Shown here piece by piece: positions 54,150-64,000 of a stretch of DNA of 64,000 nucleotides. The notes beneath the pieces are model-generated. The model did not search any database. It saw only the letters and a program-made list of their open reading frames with translations, and was not told where the DNA came from. Every line of letters starts with the position of its first letter. The stretch's first letter is position 1. A program made the position numbers and the translations under genes. The stretch comes from Phlyctochytrium arcticum (lineage: Eukaryota > Chytridiomycota > Chytridiomycetes > Chytridiales > Chytridiaceae), in the NCBI GenBank assembly GCA_025602905.1, contig JAHLKI010000021.1, forward strand, positions 372,001 to 436,000, written 5' to 3'.

Positions 54150-55514
54150 TTACATACAAGTATTGTTCGCGATACTACTGCGCCGTTTGCTGTCGCGTCC
54201 GTGCAAAGCTCGACGCATTGCCGGTGTAGTCATTGCACCTCGGATCGATGCCTTCTTGGGAGTAGACGTTTGGGCACTGGCTTTGCCAGATCTGGTCGAT
54301 TCACGGAGAGCGTTCGCGTTCGCGTTCAAATTGATGCGTTTCTGGAACAGAAATCAGTTTATTTCATCCGTTAAGTCAACGAATAGCATACTTGTGCCAC
54401 TTACTCTCAATTGGTAGATTTTGCCTAGGTTTGTGAGGAAAGGGGCGATATCATTCAGACTATCCGGTGATTTGCACCGAAAACACTCCACCAGCACATA
54501 AATGCCTTCTGAGCGCAATTTTAGAGCAAAAAAAAGACTTCGAGACCTATATCAGGTGGCAAAACATTAGCGACACGTCAATCATTGTGAAGCGCAAGTT
54601 AGGATCTTACCAATTATTTGCACAGCATATTGTGTGCAATCTACATGTGTCCTTTTGAGCAAATCGTCCGTTGCATTTTTCCCAAAGGTCCCCAAGCGGA
54701 GGAAGTCTAAGTTGAGTGCGTGTATGTCATTTACCGACGAAAATGGCTTCACCTCCAGGTGCAAGCCTGCAGCCGCGCGTGTCCCCTGATAGACAAATAC
54801 CCCTTCCCCATCTGGGCGTCGCTTGCTTGAGAGTTTTGAAGCTTTTGCTGAGGATGATATGCTATTTGTCCACTCAACATGAAAATGGTCGGGGATTTGT
54901 AGCAATGGCGGAAGCCAAGTGGAATCCTTCCCAACCACGTTTAGCTCTTTAGCCGAGGGGCGAACCGCAGTCAAAGGCAATGTGTGAATCCATATTTGAA
55001 CGACTTCTGATACGCAATGGAGATATGCCTCCAGTGTAGCGTTTGTTATATTTGCTGGATTGGGATCAATTGGGACAAGGGCGGCAACTTTCCTGGCTAA
55101 AATGGCTCTTTCAACGGGTCCAATACTGCTCGAGGATTCTGACACGAGTTCCTCCATCTCGTTACGCACTCCCCGAACAAATCCTTTGATGCGATCAGCT
55201 TCCATATCTGTCAGTTCACCCATATACATTGTTTGTGCCTCGGCAGTGATATAGTCCACAACATCAGCTCCAAAATGCCAAATAACAGCGTCAAAGTGCT
55301 GGTTGGGACGCAGACTCAATATAGATGATAGAGCCAAAAACTGATCAGGATGCTCTTTCATCGTAAGCCGCTTTTGTTCCAATGCCTGTCTGGCAGATTT
55401 TTGGTACTCATAGAAGGCGAGTGCAACATCCACGACCTCCACCATCCAAACCCCGGTCATTGGCGCCACTAGCGGGGTTAATTTATCGAGCAGCCCTGCT
55501 GTGGAGTCGTCCAT
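54150..55514 (-). pseudogene. Unknown fungal protein family with homopolymer frameshift
   Basis: Exons: 55514-54611 (ATG, MDDSTAGLLDKLTPLVAPMT), 54546-54405 and 54341-54150. Exon 1 encodes a helical N-terminal region and LHLEVKPFSSVNDIHALNLD, RLGTFGKNATDDLLKRTHVD. Exon 2 should continue LEVFF..ALKLRSEGIYVLVECFRCK, but the frame breaks in a T8 run (complement 54528-54535); one more T would restore it. Exon 3 is a short basic tail (RGAMTTPAMRRALHGRDSKR). The family is not recognised. It is either a recent pseudogene or a sequencing error in the homopolymer. A truncated copy of its 5' end is at 55633-55790. Confidence 0.5.
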
Positions 55515-55632
55515 AGGCTCACAATCATCAACAATATCTTCGGGACTCTCAGTTTCTTCATAGCTTCTGCAGAGTATTGGAGGAAAACTGGGCTATGGAC
55601 GGTGAACGCAACTTCCCGGTTTGCAAGAGTCG

Positions 55633-55790
55633 AAACTGATCAGGGTGCTCTTTCATCGTAAGCCGCTTTTGTTCCAAGCCTGTCTGGCACATTTTTGGTA
55701 CTCATAGAAGGCGAGTGCAACATCTATGTCCTCCATCATCCAAACCCCCGGTGATTGGCGCCATGAGCGGGGGTAATTTGTCGAGCAGCA
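55633..55790 (-). pseudogene. Truncated copy of the neighbouring gene's 5' part
   Basis: This 158-bp segment matches 55339-55496 at roughly 90% or better with small indels, covering the region that encodes TMKEHPDQ back to LVAPMTGVW. Indels (for example CCAATGCC to CCAAGCC) break the frame. The flanks are unrelated. Confidence 0.65.
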
Positions 55791-57201
55791 TGTAGGGCAG
55801 TAGTGAGGGTGGTGTTAGTAGTGTGTATTGTAAAGAAAGCGTGTAGAGCGTAGTTTTGGAAAGGGCTTTGGTCAACGATCTGATTTTGGTATGATCTGGC
55901 CAGGTGTTTCTGACCAGGTTTCTGACAAGCTTTCCCAGAGGCTTTCCCAAACGCGCCCTTCAAGATCAAGCTCCGGTCTGCCCGAGTGGAGTCGCGGCGA
56001 CGGGGAATCAGGTTTCGAGCCTGAACGAAGGTTGGCGCCTGCATTCCTCGTGGCAAGGCTGTTGTGCGACTCGTTTGACCCGCAGTACTTGTCCGCAGGA
56101 GGGGTTCGCATCTCGGATGCTTCTCTATCCTAATCCGCTCCATTCATGTCAAGATATCTGTGAGCTGCAGGATTGTGAGGAAAAGAGGATGCATAGGATT
56201 GGCGAGTGCGAGTGCGAGAGCAATGCTTCTACCGTGTCCGGGAACTCACCCTGCATTGAAGACGATGTGATCAGTACAGTTTTCACCTGCGGGTGCAGCA
56301 ATGTAGTTTTGTTAGTACTGACCGGTGATGTTCAGATCACATCGTACGCAGCATCCCATGAATGTGCAACCGGCGTGGAACAACCTTTCCATCGGATCTA
56401 TCACTTGTGTCCAAAGCCTGATCTTCATCCGGGAATCATCCCCATCTTCTCCATCCACACCATGGGAGAGGTACTCTCTCGGATCTGGTATGGGCTACAT
56501 TATCAGGTTCCAAACTTGTTTTTGGTGCTCGTGGTTACTTCTACATGGCATGCATTCATGATGTGGTGCCCCCATCCCCACTGGATGGCCTGAAGGTACT
56601 GCATAGGGGTGCGGCGTTCTCTATATGAGGGCGAGAAGCAGGCGAGATGTCTGCCTTGAGTCGTAGTAGCTTTTTTGTTGCACACGCAATGACCGAACCG
56701 ACCCGTAGCAGCTTCGCTTCCGTACTCTGACTGGGTGTGCCTCCGGCTTCTTGTAGGGCTAAATCGCATATCGGTGGTGAGTTTCTTAGGCAAGAAAAAG
56801 GAATATAATTAACCCACTCACAGCTGTAGGGCTATAGAACGTTGTGATGGACGGCAGAGAAGCAGTGGCCGACTCTGAAGGAATCCATATTTGGTTGCGA
56901 TCCGGTGGACACATGACGGAATTTTCGCACTTTGTTTCGGGGCGCTGCTTGGTCCATGCTTTTACTCACGGCGTATTCCATCTTTCCAGTCTTTCGCTGA
57001 TCGCCTCAAACGTATAACACAGCATGTGCCTAAATACAATTGGAATGACCATGCCGTGGTGCGCTCCAGTGCGACGACATGTGCCAAACAAAATGCCATT
57101 TCTGTTTGAGTCTCGTTGCGCCGGTAAGACACGCTTCATTCTCATTGTCGGATTATCGGTCTTCTCGTCTGCCTCTTCACTGGATGGACACAGGAAGGTC
57201 G
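55791..57201. other. Unresolved stretch between two duplicated fragments
   Basis: A plus-strand frame at 55904-56593 and an overlapping one at 55891-56133 show no domain. No splice model is convincing. No RNA gene is seen. Confidence 0.3.
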
Positions 57202-57526
57202 CATGCAGGAGAAAGCAGTGCGAGCAACATCTTTAGACTTGCTACAAGAAATTGGAGGCCAGCCCAGGCACTTCAACCAGGATCGCGCGCCCAGCGGGAG
57301 GAGCAAGCACCTTGCAATTAGCGACAAGACCCACATCATTGATTCCTAGACTAGCTCGCGCCACGGCACCGCAATAGCACCATGTAAAGTACTCACACTG
57401 TCCCGGTACGTCAAAGGCACCGCGTGCATTGAATATCTTCAAAAAAGTTGAAGGAGACCTTCTCCTTCTAGATTTATGGAGACTCTAACGGCAACTCCCC
57501 AAATATAGGACTATAAAATTACGTAT
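57202..57526 (+). pseudogene. Decayed partial copy of the Jupiter/SPIRAL1-like gene
   Basis: 57202-57370 matches 52101-52310 (shared AGGCACNTCAACCAGGATCG, GCACCTTGCAA, ACCCACATCAT, CGGCACCGCAA), and 57410-57526 matches the end of the gene and its 3' flank (52790-52990; shared CACCGCGTG, TTGAAGGAGA[T/C]CTTCTCCTT). The middle of the gene is missing and the frame is broken by stops. Confidence 0.7.
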
Positions 57527-57609
57527 CCAGTATCGATAACTCATTTGTATGGTATGCAGCTCGCAGACGTCTGTACCATATACTTTTTATAAAATTACAA
57601 GATGAGTAC

Positions 57610-59253
57610 TCATCTACAAGGCCCAAGAACCCGATATTCGCTACGGAATGTAGGCGGGGGATTTGGAGCCGGTGATTCGTCTCGCCATTGGTCCCCAGCA
57701 AATTGAAGGACAGGCCAACTTGACAGCGTTGTTCCTTGGTCCCAAACATCTTCAGGGCGCGCGTGGAACTGAACCCAGCTTGATGCCGCGCGAGTAAATC
57801 CATGATGGCATGGGCACTCCAAAACTCCTCCGTTTGGGCAAACCACTGTACGATCTAGTCGCCGTATGGTGTCCCGAGTGTTATTCCTTAGGGAGACCGT
57901 CCTATTGCGCAATACGCCATTTTCGTCGAGCTCTGCGTGAAGCGCCGCATTCAAGTCATCAACAAGTGAAGCCAATGCAGCTGTGGGGTGAGTATCTTGT
58001 AGAACAGTTTGTGTAGCTCTAGGTCTTTCGTGCGAGCGCCGCCACCTTGTACCTCGCGATGCAGATGAGGAGGACCCTCTGACTATTCGTGACGAGATCG
58101 TGCTTGCTGCGGCAACGGTGGCATATGTTTGTGTGGTAGGGTGGGAGGAAGCATAGCCGCGTGCAGCTGCCATGATATCCAGCCGCCTCATCCGATGGCG
58201 GTTGACAGGCCGAGACTGGCTATTGTCGGGTATAGTGGAAGGGGGGGTCTGGTCTTGTGAAGTTATCTCTATCTCCATCAATTGTTGCTCTCCCCTAGTT
58301 TCATCTGCTGCAGACACAGCTCCTACGATGGTGTCATCTACCAACCATCTTAAATTGGGGTCAACAAAGTCAGAAACGGGATCTGGGACATCTGGAGCGC
58401 GCAGATCGCGGGTTGCGGATAACAGGGAGGGAGGGTTGGGATCAAGTGTGGATATACGACTACGTAGGAGTTCGCGATGCACCGCAACTTCCTCCTCGAG
58501 AGAGGTAGTGACTGGTTGAGGAGGTGGGGGCGGGAATGGGCGATGACTGCTGCGCTCAGCCAGACTTTGCCCGTCAGAAGCAGCCACAGGCGGCAAGCCT
58601 CCGACAGTGCTGCTTTGTATCCGACCTGTTCTGTTCAGATCGGGGTTCGATAGTAAAAAATTCTCATACTGTAAAGCTGTCTCTGCAAATAGGCGTTGTG
58701 TATAGACGTCCTCTTCGTCCGCCTTGTCCTCATCATCAGAATCCTGAAGATCAAAGCTACGTGCCGCACTTGACCATGCAGCCGCTTCCCTTGTCATTTC
58801 AGAAAACAGATCGGGACTGCTCTCAGATGATTGATACCATGGCATGAGGGTTGATGGTCGTGGTGGCCTACTACGGGAGCGATTGCTTTCTGAATGTATG
58901 TATGGATTTGGTGGCAGTGGGACGGGTAGAAGGGGATCGTCTTCATCGACTGCGACAACGATCTCCAACGCTTCGCGCTCGTCATCCGAGTCAGATGCCA
59001 CGCTGATGACTTCGACACCTGAAGCTGCTGTAATCGCTTCCCATCGTCGGGGATTCCAAGCACTACTCGAGGCCCACTCTGTAGGGGGGGCACTATCATG
59101 CCGTCCGCTTGATGCTACGTTCCGCCGACGCCGATTTGCCAATCGGCTTTCTCGTGCGGCTTCCCCGGCTTGCTCGACCAAATCTAACGCTTCCTCGGTA
59201 CTTTGCTCATCATCGCTGATGATAATTAGTTCGACTCTGTTTAGTCCGGGCAT
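57610..59253 (-). CDS. Acidic protein with tandem SUMO-interacting-motif candidates
   Basis: A single exon of 547 residues from the ATG at 59253 (MPGLNRVELIIISDDEQ). Three N-terminal motifs fit SUMO-interacting motifs, a hydrophobic core next to acidic residues: VELIIISDDE, VEVISVASDSDDE and ALEIVVAVDEDD. The middle is disordered and rich in Ser, Pro and Arg with another acidic run (DSDDEDKADEEDVY). Near the C-terminus, VVCPNGGVLECPCHHGF carries three cysteines and two histidines but is too short for a RING. The SIM array recalls SUMO-targeted ubiquitin ligases (Slx5/RNF4), but the E3 domain is absent. A SUMO-reader role is inferred; the family is not recognised. Confidence 0.65.
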   Translation of the reverse strand: MPGLNRVELIIISDDEQSTEEALDLVEQAGEAARESRLANRRRRNVASSGRHDSAPPTEWASSSAWNPRRWEAITAASGVEVISVASDSDDEREALEIVVAVDEDDPLLPVPLPPNPYIHSESNRSRSRPPRPSTLMPWYQSSESSPDLFSEMTREAAAWSSAARSFDLQDSDDEDKADEEDVYTQRLFAETALQYENFLLSNPDLNRTGRIQSSTVGGLPPVAASDGQSLAERSSHRPFPPPPPQPVTTSLEEEVAVHRELLRSRISTLDPNPPSLLSATRDLRAPDVPDPVSDFVDPNLRWLVDDTIVGAVSAADETRGEQQLMEIEITSQDQTPPSTIPDNSQSRPVNRHRMRRLDIMAAARGYASSHPTTQTYATVAAASTISSRIVRGSSSSASRGTRWRRSHERPRATQTVLQDTHPTAALASLVDDLNAALHAELDENGVLRNRTVSLRNNTRDTIRRLDRTVVCPNGGVLECPCHHGFTRAASSWVQFHARPEDVWDQGTTLSSWPVLQFAGDQWRDESPAPNPPPTFRSEYRVLGPCR

Positions 59254-60052
59254 GACCGACACTATACAACGGAAGTTTTGATTGAAGACTGAACGATCAG
59301 GACTGCTTTTCTACCGTCCGGCGATATATAGCCCGAGATCGATTCCCTGATGCTGAGTACCTCAATACCCCTATCGCGGAACTACTCTATTTGTCCGAAA
59401 GACACTGTTTATCTTGCAATGTTTATGCTTTTTTTTGTAAAAAGAAGCACCGTTGAGGACGTCACTGCGGGTCGTGGCTATGCACCAACTCAAGCTGCCA
59501 TTACGATCTTCCAGGTTTAATCTAAAGAGAAGGCCGGCAAAAGAGTGCTGTTAAGGGTTCTCGTATGCAATGGCTGCAATAGTTAACTGAATTGTTTCTG
59601 ATTGGCCACTGGTGCGCTGACTGGTGCGAACAACAAGCATGGCCAAGTACATGCAAGCGACCCATGGTCCAGCGCATTTGGCTACTTACCGGTACGCAAA
59701 GTGATTTACCACCAGCTATGGGAAATAAAAAACCTGCACAAAGACATAGTTCATCGTCCTACTTTGCATCGTGGGTTGGGAACAGTTAAAATACCCAGAC
59801 ATGTATATGTCGTCGGCTGTCGGCAAGTCCCAAAATTGAGGAATTTCGACGATGACACTCGGCTGAGTCAGCACGTTCTGTTGAAATTCCGACGATTCAG
59901 CGAAAACATTCCATTTGCTCCCTGACACCAGGGGCATTTGTAATTAGAAAATATAAAAGGTGGGTGCATCTGATTTGGCATTGAAGTTTGCCATATTTAA
60001 CCGGCGTTATTCCATCTCGCTCTCACCAGCAGTCCTTCGGGAACAAACGACC
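59254..60052. other. Divergent promoter region
   Basis: 800 bp between the SIM-rich gene and the DUF1275 gene, with no supported gene. A T-rich tract lies near 59430-59440. Confidence 0.45.
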
Positions 60053-61216
60053 ATGAATTCCTTTGCTGAACGCGAATTCAACTCGATCGTTATAGGAGGA
60101 TCTGTTCTGGCTCTTAACGCCGGTTTTATCAATGTTGTTACACTGGCTGGTGTCTTTACAGTCACAGTTTCACATCACACTGGCAACGTCTCGCGGATCG
60201 CCATCTCCCTTCTCAATGGGGATCTTACTACCCTTGCCCTTGTGTCGTCCATCATCTTGAGTTACATGTTTGGAAGTTTTGTTGCAGGATTTATGGTGGG
60301 GGACAACAAGTTTCGATTGGGGAGGTCCTATGGATATGCTCTTATCCTGGAATCCGGGCTCCTCTTTGCAAGTTTCATATTCCTCCGTCGAGAGTTAATT
60401 CTCGGAGAGTGGTGCGCAGCGTTTGGATGTGGTCTGCAAAATGCACTCGCCACCAGTTATTCAGGAGCTGTGGTCCGAACAACACATATGACAGGAATCT
60501 GTACGGATATCGGAAACATTCTCGGTCAAGCTTGTCGACTGGACACTTCGGCAGAGTTGTGGCGTTTGAAGGTACACGTCCCGCTCCTCGTCTGCTACTT
60601 GATAGGCGGAATGCTTGGTCAGGTTACATATAGCTACATGCACGAAAAGTCCCTGCTTCTTCCCTGCTTTCTGGTGGGAGGGGTCGCAGCTGCTTACCTA
60701 TCCTTACCCTGGGTGCGCGAGGCCACGGTGGTTTTGCAGGAAACCGTTCAGCAGATGGGAATACTGGGCGCGCAACCAGCCATGGAGATTCGGATGGTTG
60801 GTGACCCACGAAAACAAGATGTATTCGCCAAAGTTGCCGGTCGCGACGTGGACATGGATATCAAAAACTTTCTGGCCGATTTGGAGGAGGATGAAGAAGA
60901 TTTGGACGATGATGGTCGTGGTGGAAAACAGGTGGATTTTGAACGACAGCAGAAGCTCGGGGCATTTGCGGCTGGGACCACTGACAGTGGCGCGGGTGAA
61001 ACAGTTAAAACAGCCGCTCTCTCAAGTCTGGAAGAAGGAGGTGTTCCTGCGACAGCTAGCACCAGAAGTTCTCACGGCAACCTAAGCCGGCGGAGTCGTG
61101 CGAGCAGTATGATTATTGCAACAGCTCCGCCTGGACAGGGCGAGTACAAGGCAACGCATGGAGGTGGCGGAGTGGAAGTCTTGTATGCCTCTCCGTCAAG
61201 TTCGAATCTTCATTAG
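60053..61216 (+). CDS. DUF1275 (YoaK-type) membrane protein
   Basis: A single exon of 387 residues from the ATG at 60053 (MNSFAEREFNSIVIGGSV); the in-frame extension to 59960 is not family-like. About six membrane segments are visible in residues 12-235, with the DUF1275 signatures GFINVVTLAGVFTVTVSHHTGN, GLQNALATSYSGAVVRTTHM and TGICTDIGNILGQ. The C-terminal 150 residues are cytosolic-type: an acidic run (LADLEEDEEDLDDD) and a Ser/Arg segment. The family is widespread in bacteria and fungi, with no established transport substrate. Confidence 0.88.
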   Translation: MNSFAEREFNSIVIGGSVLALNAGFINVVTLAGVFTVTVSHHTGNVSRIAISLLNGDLTTLALVSSIILSYMFGSFVAGFMVGDNKFRLGRSYGYALILESGLLFASFIFLRRELILGEWCAAFGCGLQNALATSYSGAVVRTTHMTGICTDIGNILGQACRLDTSAELWRLKVHVPLLVCYLIGGMLGQVTYSYMHEKSLLLPCFLVGGVAAAYLSLPWVREATVVLQETVQQMGILGAQPAMEIRMVGDPRKQDVFAKVAGRDVDMDIKNFLADLEEDEEDLDDDGRGGKQVDFERQQKLGAFAAGTTDSGAGETVKTAALSSLEEGGVPATASTRSSHGNLSRRSRASSMIIATAPPGQGEYKATHGGGGVEVLYASPSSSNLH

Positions 61217-61375
61217 ATAGCGAGCTTAACAATATATGTACACATGCGCGCGAGTAATGACGACGGAAATACAAAGTGTAAATTAGTAAAGAGCAAAATC
61301 GTATCGTATGTATCAGTAGGCTGCGCCTGTCCTCCATATTCAGCATCTCATTTTGCCAAGCATGTTAGCCCAAAT

Positions 61376-64000
61376 TTATGATCTGATGATTCCCAATCGC
61401 TTCATCTTGGTGAGAAAGTCGCGATACCCTTTCACCGGCATATACACGGCCATCGATCCCAGGAGTAGTACAAGCTGCACCAAAATCATGCTCAGAGCGG
61501 CAAAGAAGAATTTCGGCGCATATACGCGCCACACCATCAAATGCCGTCGAAAGTGTCCTGCAAACAGGATTGCGCTGAGTGTCGACGCTGAAATCATGGT
61601 TGCGTAGGCAAGCACTGCCAGCCCCAATTCTGTGCCCAGACGCTTCTCAGAACGACGAGTAAGGGGTCGTTTCCACAGGGCAATCAAGGGCACAGCAAGC
61701 GCGAACAAAATGTGTCCCGCAAATGTGTTGGCGAGTACGAGCACGGGCGAAATAGTCCAGCTTAGCTGCTTCACTCCAACATAGCCAATATCCCACTGAA
61801 TTGTCGAAAGCGTGTACTGATGGCCCGTGGCAAAATAATATCGCGCAGCGAGTAAGTAAATAGCAACAAGATACAACACCATCCATCTCCCTTGACGGCG
61901 TTGTATGTCTTGCAGCTCTTCTGATGTTGGAGTGGTAGTGCCTGTTGTTTTTCGGCCGAGCCTGCGTTCACCATCCTCGGTCAACCCATCTACTTTGTCA
62001 CGCCATATATGCATCATTTCCAGTAGACATAAAAGTTGCAACATGGCAAGTCCCAGCATCAAGCCACCCATCGGCTTCTGGAAGAAGGTCAAGATCATAT
62101 ACACAACGCTGGTCAAAACAAGGAAGGATGCGCCCACGGCATTTGGGATGCCCAAGAAGCACACAGTCTTTGCGCCTCCCGATATTCCAAGAGCTTGCGC
62201 TGCGGCACCACTAAGAACATCCACTCCCACGCAATTAGGATCGCTGAGCCACAAGAACAAGCTAGAGACTCCTACCGCCAAGAAGCCAACACGAGCCCAC
62301 CAGAATTTCAACATGGAGACATTCCAGGTAGCGCTTTCCAGAGCATTAGAGTTATCAAGGGTATCCAAGGTCCAGTAGCCGGCGGAGACAAGCAGTCCAA
62401 AGGGTAGGAATATGTTTGGAATAATCTTTCCCGTTGATTGATCATTATCGGAAGAGCGCATCAATTTTCTCATTGTAGCAACAACTACAGGAATGATGAG
62501 AAACAGTAACAGAACCGCATGCGGAGCGGCGACAGATGAAAGGGGTGTTGCGTTGAACGTCGGAATACAGTATGGATGCTGTTCCTCTCGGCATATCGTG
62601 GAGTACTGGCTAAGGCGCGTCATGAGCATAAATAACGCGGCGAGACCAATGAGTTTGTCGCGAGCTGCATCGCGGTCGACGGCGACAGCCCACAACAGGT
62701 TCATAAAGCCGAATGCTTGCAATAGATATACCGTGATGGAATCTTCGTGGATTGTGAAACTATCAGATCCGGGTATCGCAATGTGGAGAACGAACAAGGT
62801 CAGCGCAAGTAAGAGCTGCGCAGATGGTCGTTGTGCAAGACGCGATACGTTGACTTCGCCAGAGACCAACATTTTTGGTAGCGTGCTAAGGATATACGCC
62901 AGCATGAATCCACCCGCAGTTGCAAACAAAATTTCATGGTGCTTGCTCAACGTTGATTCGCCGGAGGTTTCAAAGTAGGCCAAAACCGGATGTAAAACAT
63001 CGGTGACTGAGAGTAATGTACCCACAACGCCGCCCAGAAGCGACCCAATCCATGGTATTGAGGTCTCGCCATTCCATTGAAATAGACGGAAAAGCAGCGT
63101 CGAGAGAAACGCCAATGTTGAGATGATTGCACCCAACACAATGATGGGCACGTCAAAACGAGCCCAAATTTTACGTGCGGCCACTAAAGCACGCCGCGTA
63201 AAGCGGGTGTACTGAAGATAGAGTTCCTTTGTAATCTTTGCTGCCTTGTCGGCATTACTCGGTTTCAGCTTTCCATTTTTATCAAAGTAATTCTCGTACT
63301 GTGCTTCAGCTTCGTCAAAGAGCTGGAGAAGCTCAGCTATCGCAAATTTGGCTCCCAAACGCTTACCGCTGTATTCGGTAATGTAACTTTCAATTTGAAG
63401 AGCATTCACTCGAGTCGCTTGCAGAAGATTTAAAGCATGGCTCACTGGTAATTTGTTGAAATCGGAACCAGGCACGTAGAAGGTCTCCGGGATGAGCGTC
63501 CCCAAGTTGCCATATGGAATTGGCACGCCGAGCAAGGTGGAGATGGTGGGAACAAAGTCAATTTGCGGGACCGTACGATGTCCGTCCATAGAAACAAATG
63601 GGTCAGAGCTGCCAAGATCCATCTCGTCTATATCTGCCAAATACGCCGCAAGCTCATCGGTAGCCTTAGAATCTGTCAAAGGCTTTTTGCTGTACATGAA
63701 GAGGCCAGCATTAATCTCATTCTCACTATCGCCTCCATGATCTCCTTTCGCGTCCATTCCGTGATCTCCAATTACGAACATGACTGTTTCGTCGTCGAGC
63801 TCTTCCATAACTTTCTTTAAAACTATGTTCATCTGTGTTAGCTTGTCGGCCATCTCAGGGTGGAAAGGTCCATATCGGTGACCTGCATGATCCACTCCCA
63901 AAAAGTGGGCAATCAGCAAGTGCCAATCTTTGGGGTCACGGTCAAGGGTAGGGCCAAGATGATTCAAGATTCCATTGTCAACTGAGTGCAAGTCCCACAC
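61376..64000 (-). CDS. GPI13: GPI ethanolamine phosphate transferase 3 (Gpi13/PIG-O), C-terminal part
   Basis: An open minus-strand frame of 874 codons entering from the right edge; the N-terminus lies beyond 64000. The first 120 residues complete the alkaline-phosphatase-type catalytic domain: HFLGVDHAGHRYGPFHPEM and MFVIGDHGMDAKGDHGG with metal-binding Asp/His. About a dozen membrane helices follow to the end, as in Gpi13. In the ER lumen this enzyme transfers ethanolamine phosphate to the third mannose of the GPI anchor, the site later joined to protein. No intron interrupts the visible part. The choice of Gpi13 over Gpi7 or Mcd4 rests on the LGVDHAGHRYG context. Confidence 0.9.
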   Translation of the reverse strand: MWDLHSVDNGILNHLGPTLDRDPKDWHLLIAHFLGVDHAGHRYGPFHPEMADKLTQMNIVLKKVMEELDDETVMFVIGDHGMDAKGDHGGDSENEINAGLFMYSKKPLTDSKATDELAAYLADIDEMDLGSSDPFVSMDGHRTVPQIDFVPTISTLLGVPIPYGNLGTLIPETFYVPGSDFNKLPVSHALNLLQATRVNALQIESYITEYSGKRLGAKFAIAELLQLFDEAEAQYENYFDKNGKLKPSNADKAAKITKELYLQYTRFTRRALVAARKIWARFDVPIIVLGAIISTLAFLSTLLFRLFQWNGETSIPWIGSLLGGVVGTLLSVTDVLHPVLAYFETSGESTLSKHHEILFATAGGFMLAYILSTLPKMLVSGEVNVSRLAQRPSAQLLLALTLFVLHIAIPGSDSFTIHEDSITVYLLQAFGFMNLLWAVAVDRDAARDKLIGLAALFMLMTRLSQYSTICREEQHPYCIPTFNATPLSSVAAPHAVLLLFLIIPVVVATMRKLMRSSDNDQSTGKIIPNIFLPFGLLVSAGYWTLDTLDNSNALESATWNVSMLKFWWARVGFLAVGVSSLFLWLSDPNCVGVDVLSGAAAQALGISGGAKTVCFLGIPNAVGASFLVLTSVVYMILTFFQKPMGGLMLGLAMLQLLCLLEMMHIWRDKVDGLTEDGERRLGRKTTGTTTPTSEELQDIQRRQGRWMVLYLVAIYLLAARYYFATGHQYTLSTIQWDIGYVGVKQLSWTISPVLVLANTFAGHILFALAVPLIALWKRPLTRRSEKRLGTELGLAVLAYATMISASTLSAILFAGHFRRHLMVWRVYAPKFFFAALSMILVQLVLLLGSMAVYMPVKGYRDFLTKMKRLGIIRS

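Noticed and set aside
55904..56593. 229-codon plus-strand frame
   Set aside because: Cys/Ser-mixed sequence without domain; an overlapping phase looks equally coding-like over part of it, so no gene is called.
1..64000. tRNA or rRNA genes
   Set aside because: I looked for T-arm and A/B-box-like sequences and saw no convincing cloverleaf; a covariance-model scan would be decisive.

Overview
The window reads as a gene-dense stretch of nuclear DNA from a fungus. Genes sit on both strands, and most are split by short GT-AG introns of 53-108 bp. The conserved gene set is fungal (Spb1, Hel2, Utp25, Nhp2, Ifa38, Gpi13, cytochrome c1 and a HAM1-like lipid-binding protein). It also carries families better known from animals than from yeasts: BTG/Tob, an animal-type diacylglycerol kinase and a guanylate-binding-protein-like protein. 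I infer an early-diverging fungus, perhaps a chytrid. Nothing in the window fixes the species.

Layout. At 1-9 kb lie a truncated HEAT/ARM-like gene, a BTG/Tob gene, a MITE-like element, two uncertain two-exon genes and a secreted zinc carboxypeptidase. At 10-31 kb is a compact housekeeping block: SPB1, CK2 alpha, HEL2/ZNF598, diacylglycerol kinase, a FAM32A homologue, a His-rich putative DNA-binding protein, UTP25, NHP2 and the fatty-acid-elongation ketoreductase. At 31.7-34.1 kb is a two-exon HAM1-like gene. From 34.1 to 40.1 kb there is a gene desert with scrambled Ty3-type retrotransposon debris. At 40-52.8 kb are cytochrome c1, a BolA-like gene, a WD40 protein, a GBP-like pseudo-GTPase, a 99-residue Dabb protein cut into seven exons, and a Jupiter/SPIRAL1-like repeat protein. 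At 53-57.6 kb is a messy zone with broken genes and truncated copies of the two flanking genes. At 57.6-64 kb are a SUMO-interacting-motif-rich protein, a DUF1275 membrane protein and the C-terminal part of GPI13/PIG-O.

Themes. Ribosome production recurs: SPB1, UTP25 and NHP2, the last two divergently transcribed from about 215 bp. Ribosome quality control (HEL2) is divergent from CK2 alpha, and an identical 22-bp element lies about 200 bp upstream of each start. Mitochondrial/iron functions pair up as cytochrome c1 and BolA, again head to head.

The most unusual signal concerns introns. Introns are almost uniformly tiny except three (295, 483 and 515 bp). Two of these three, in unrelated genes, carry the same dispersed sequence beginning close to the 5' splice site, which is what introner-type (intron-generating) elements look like. 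At the other extreme, the Dabb gene has six introns in 300 coding bases.
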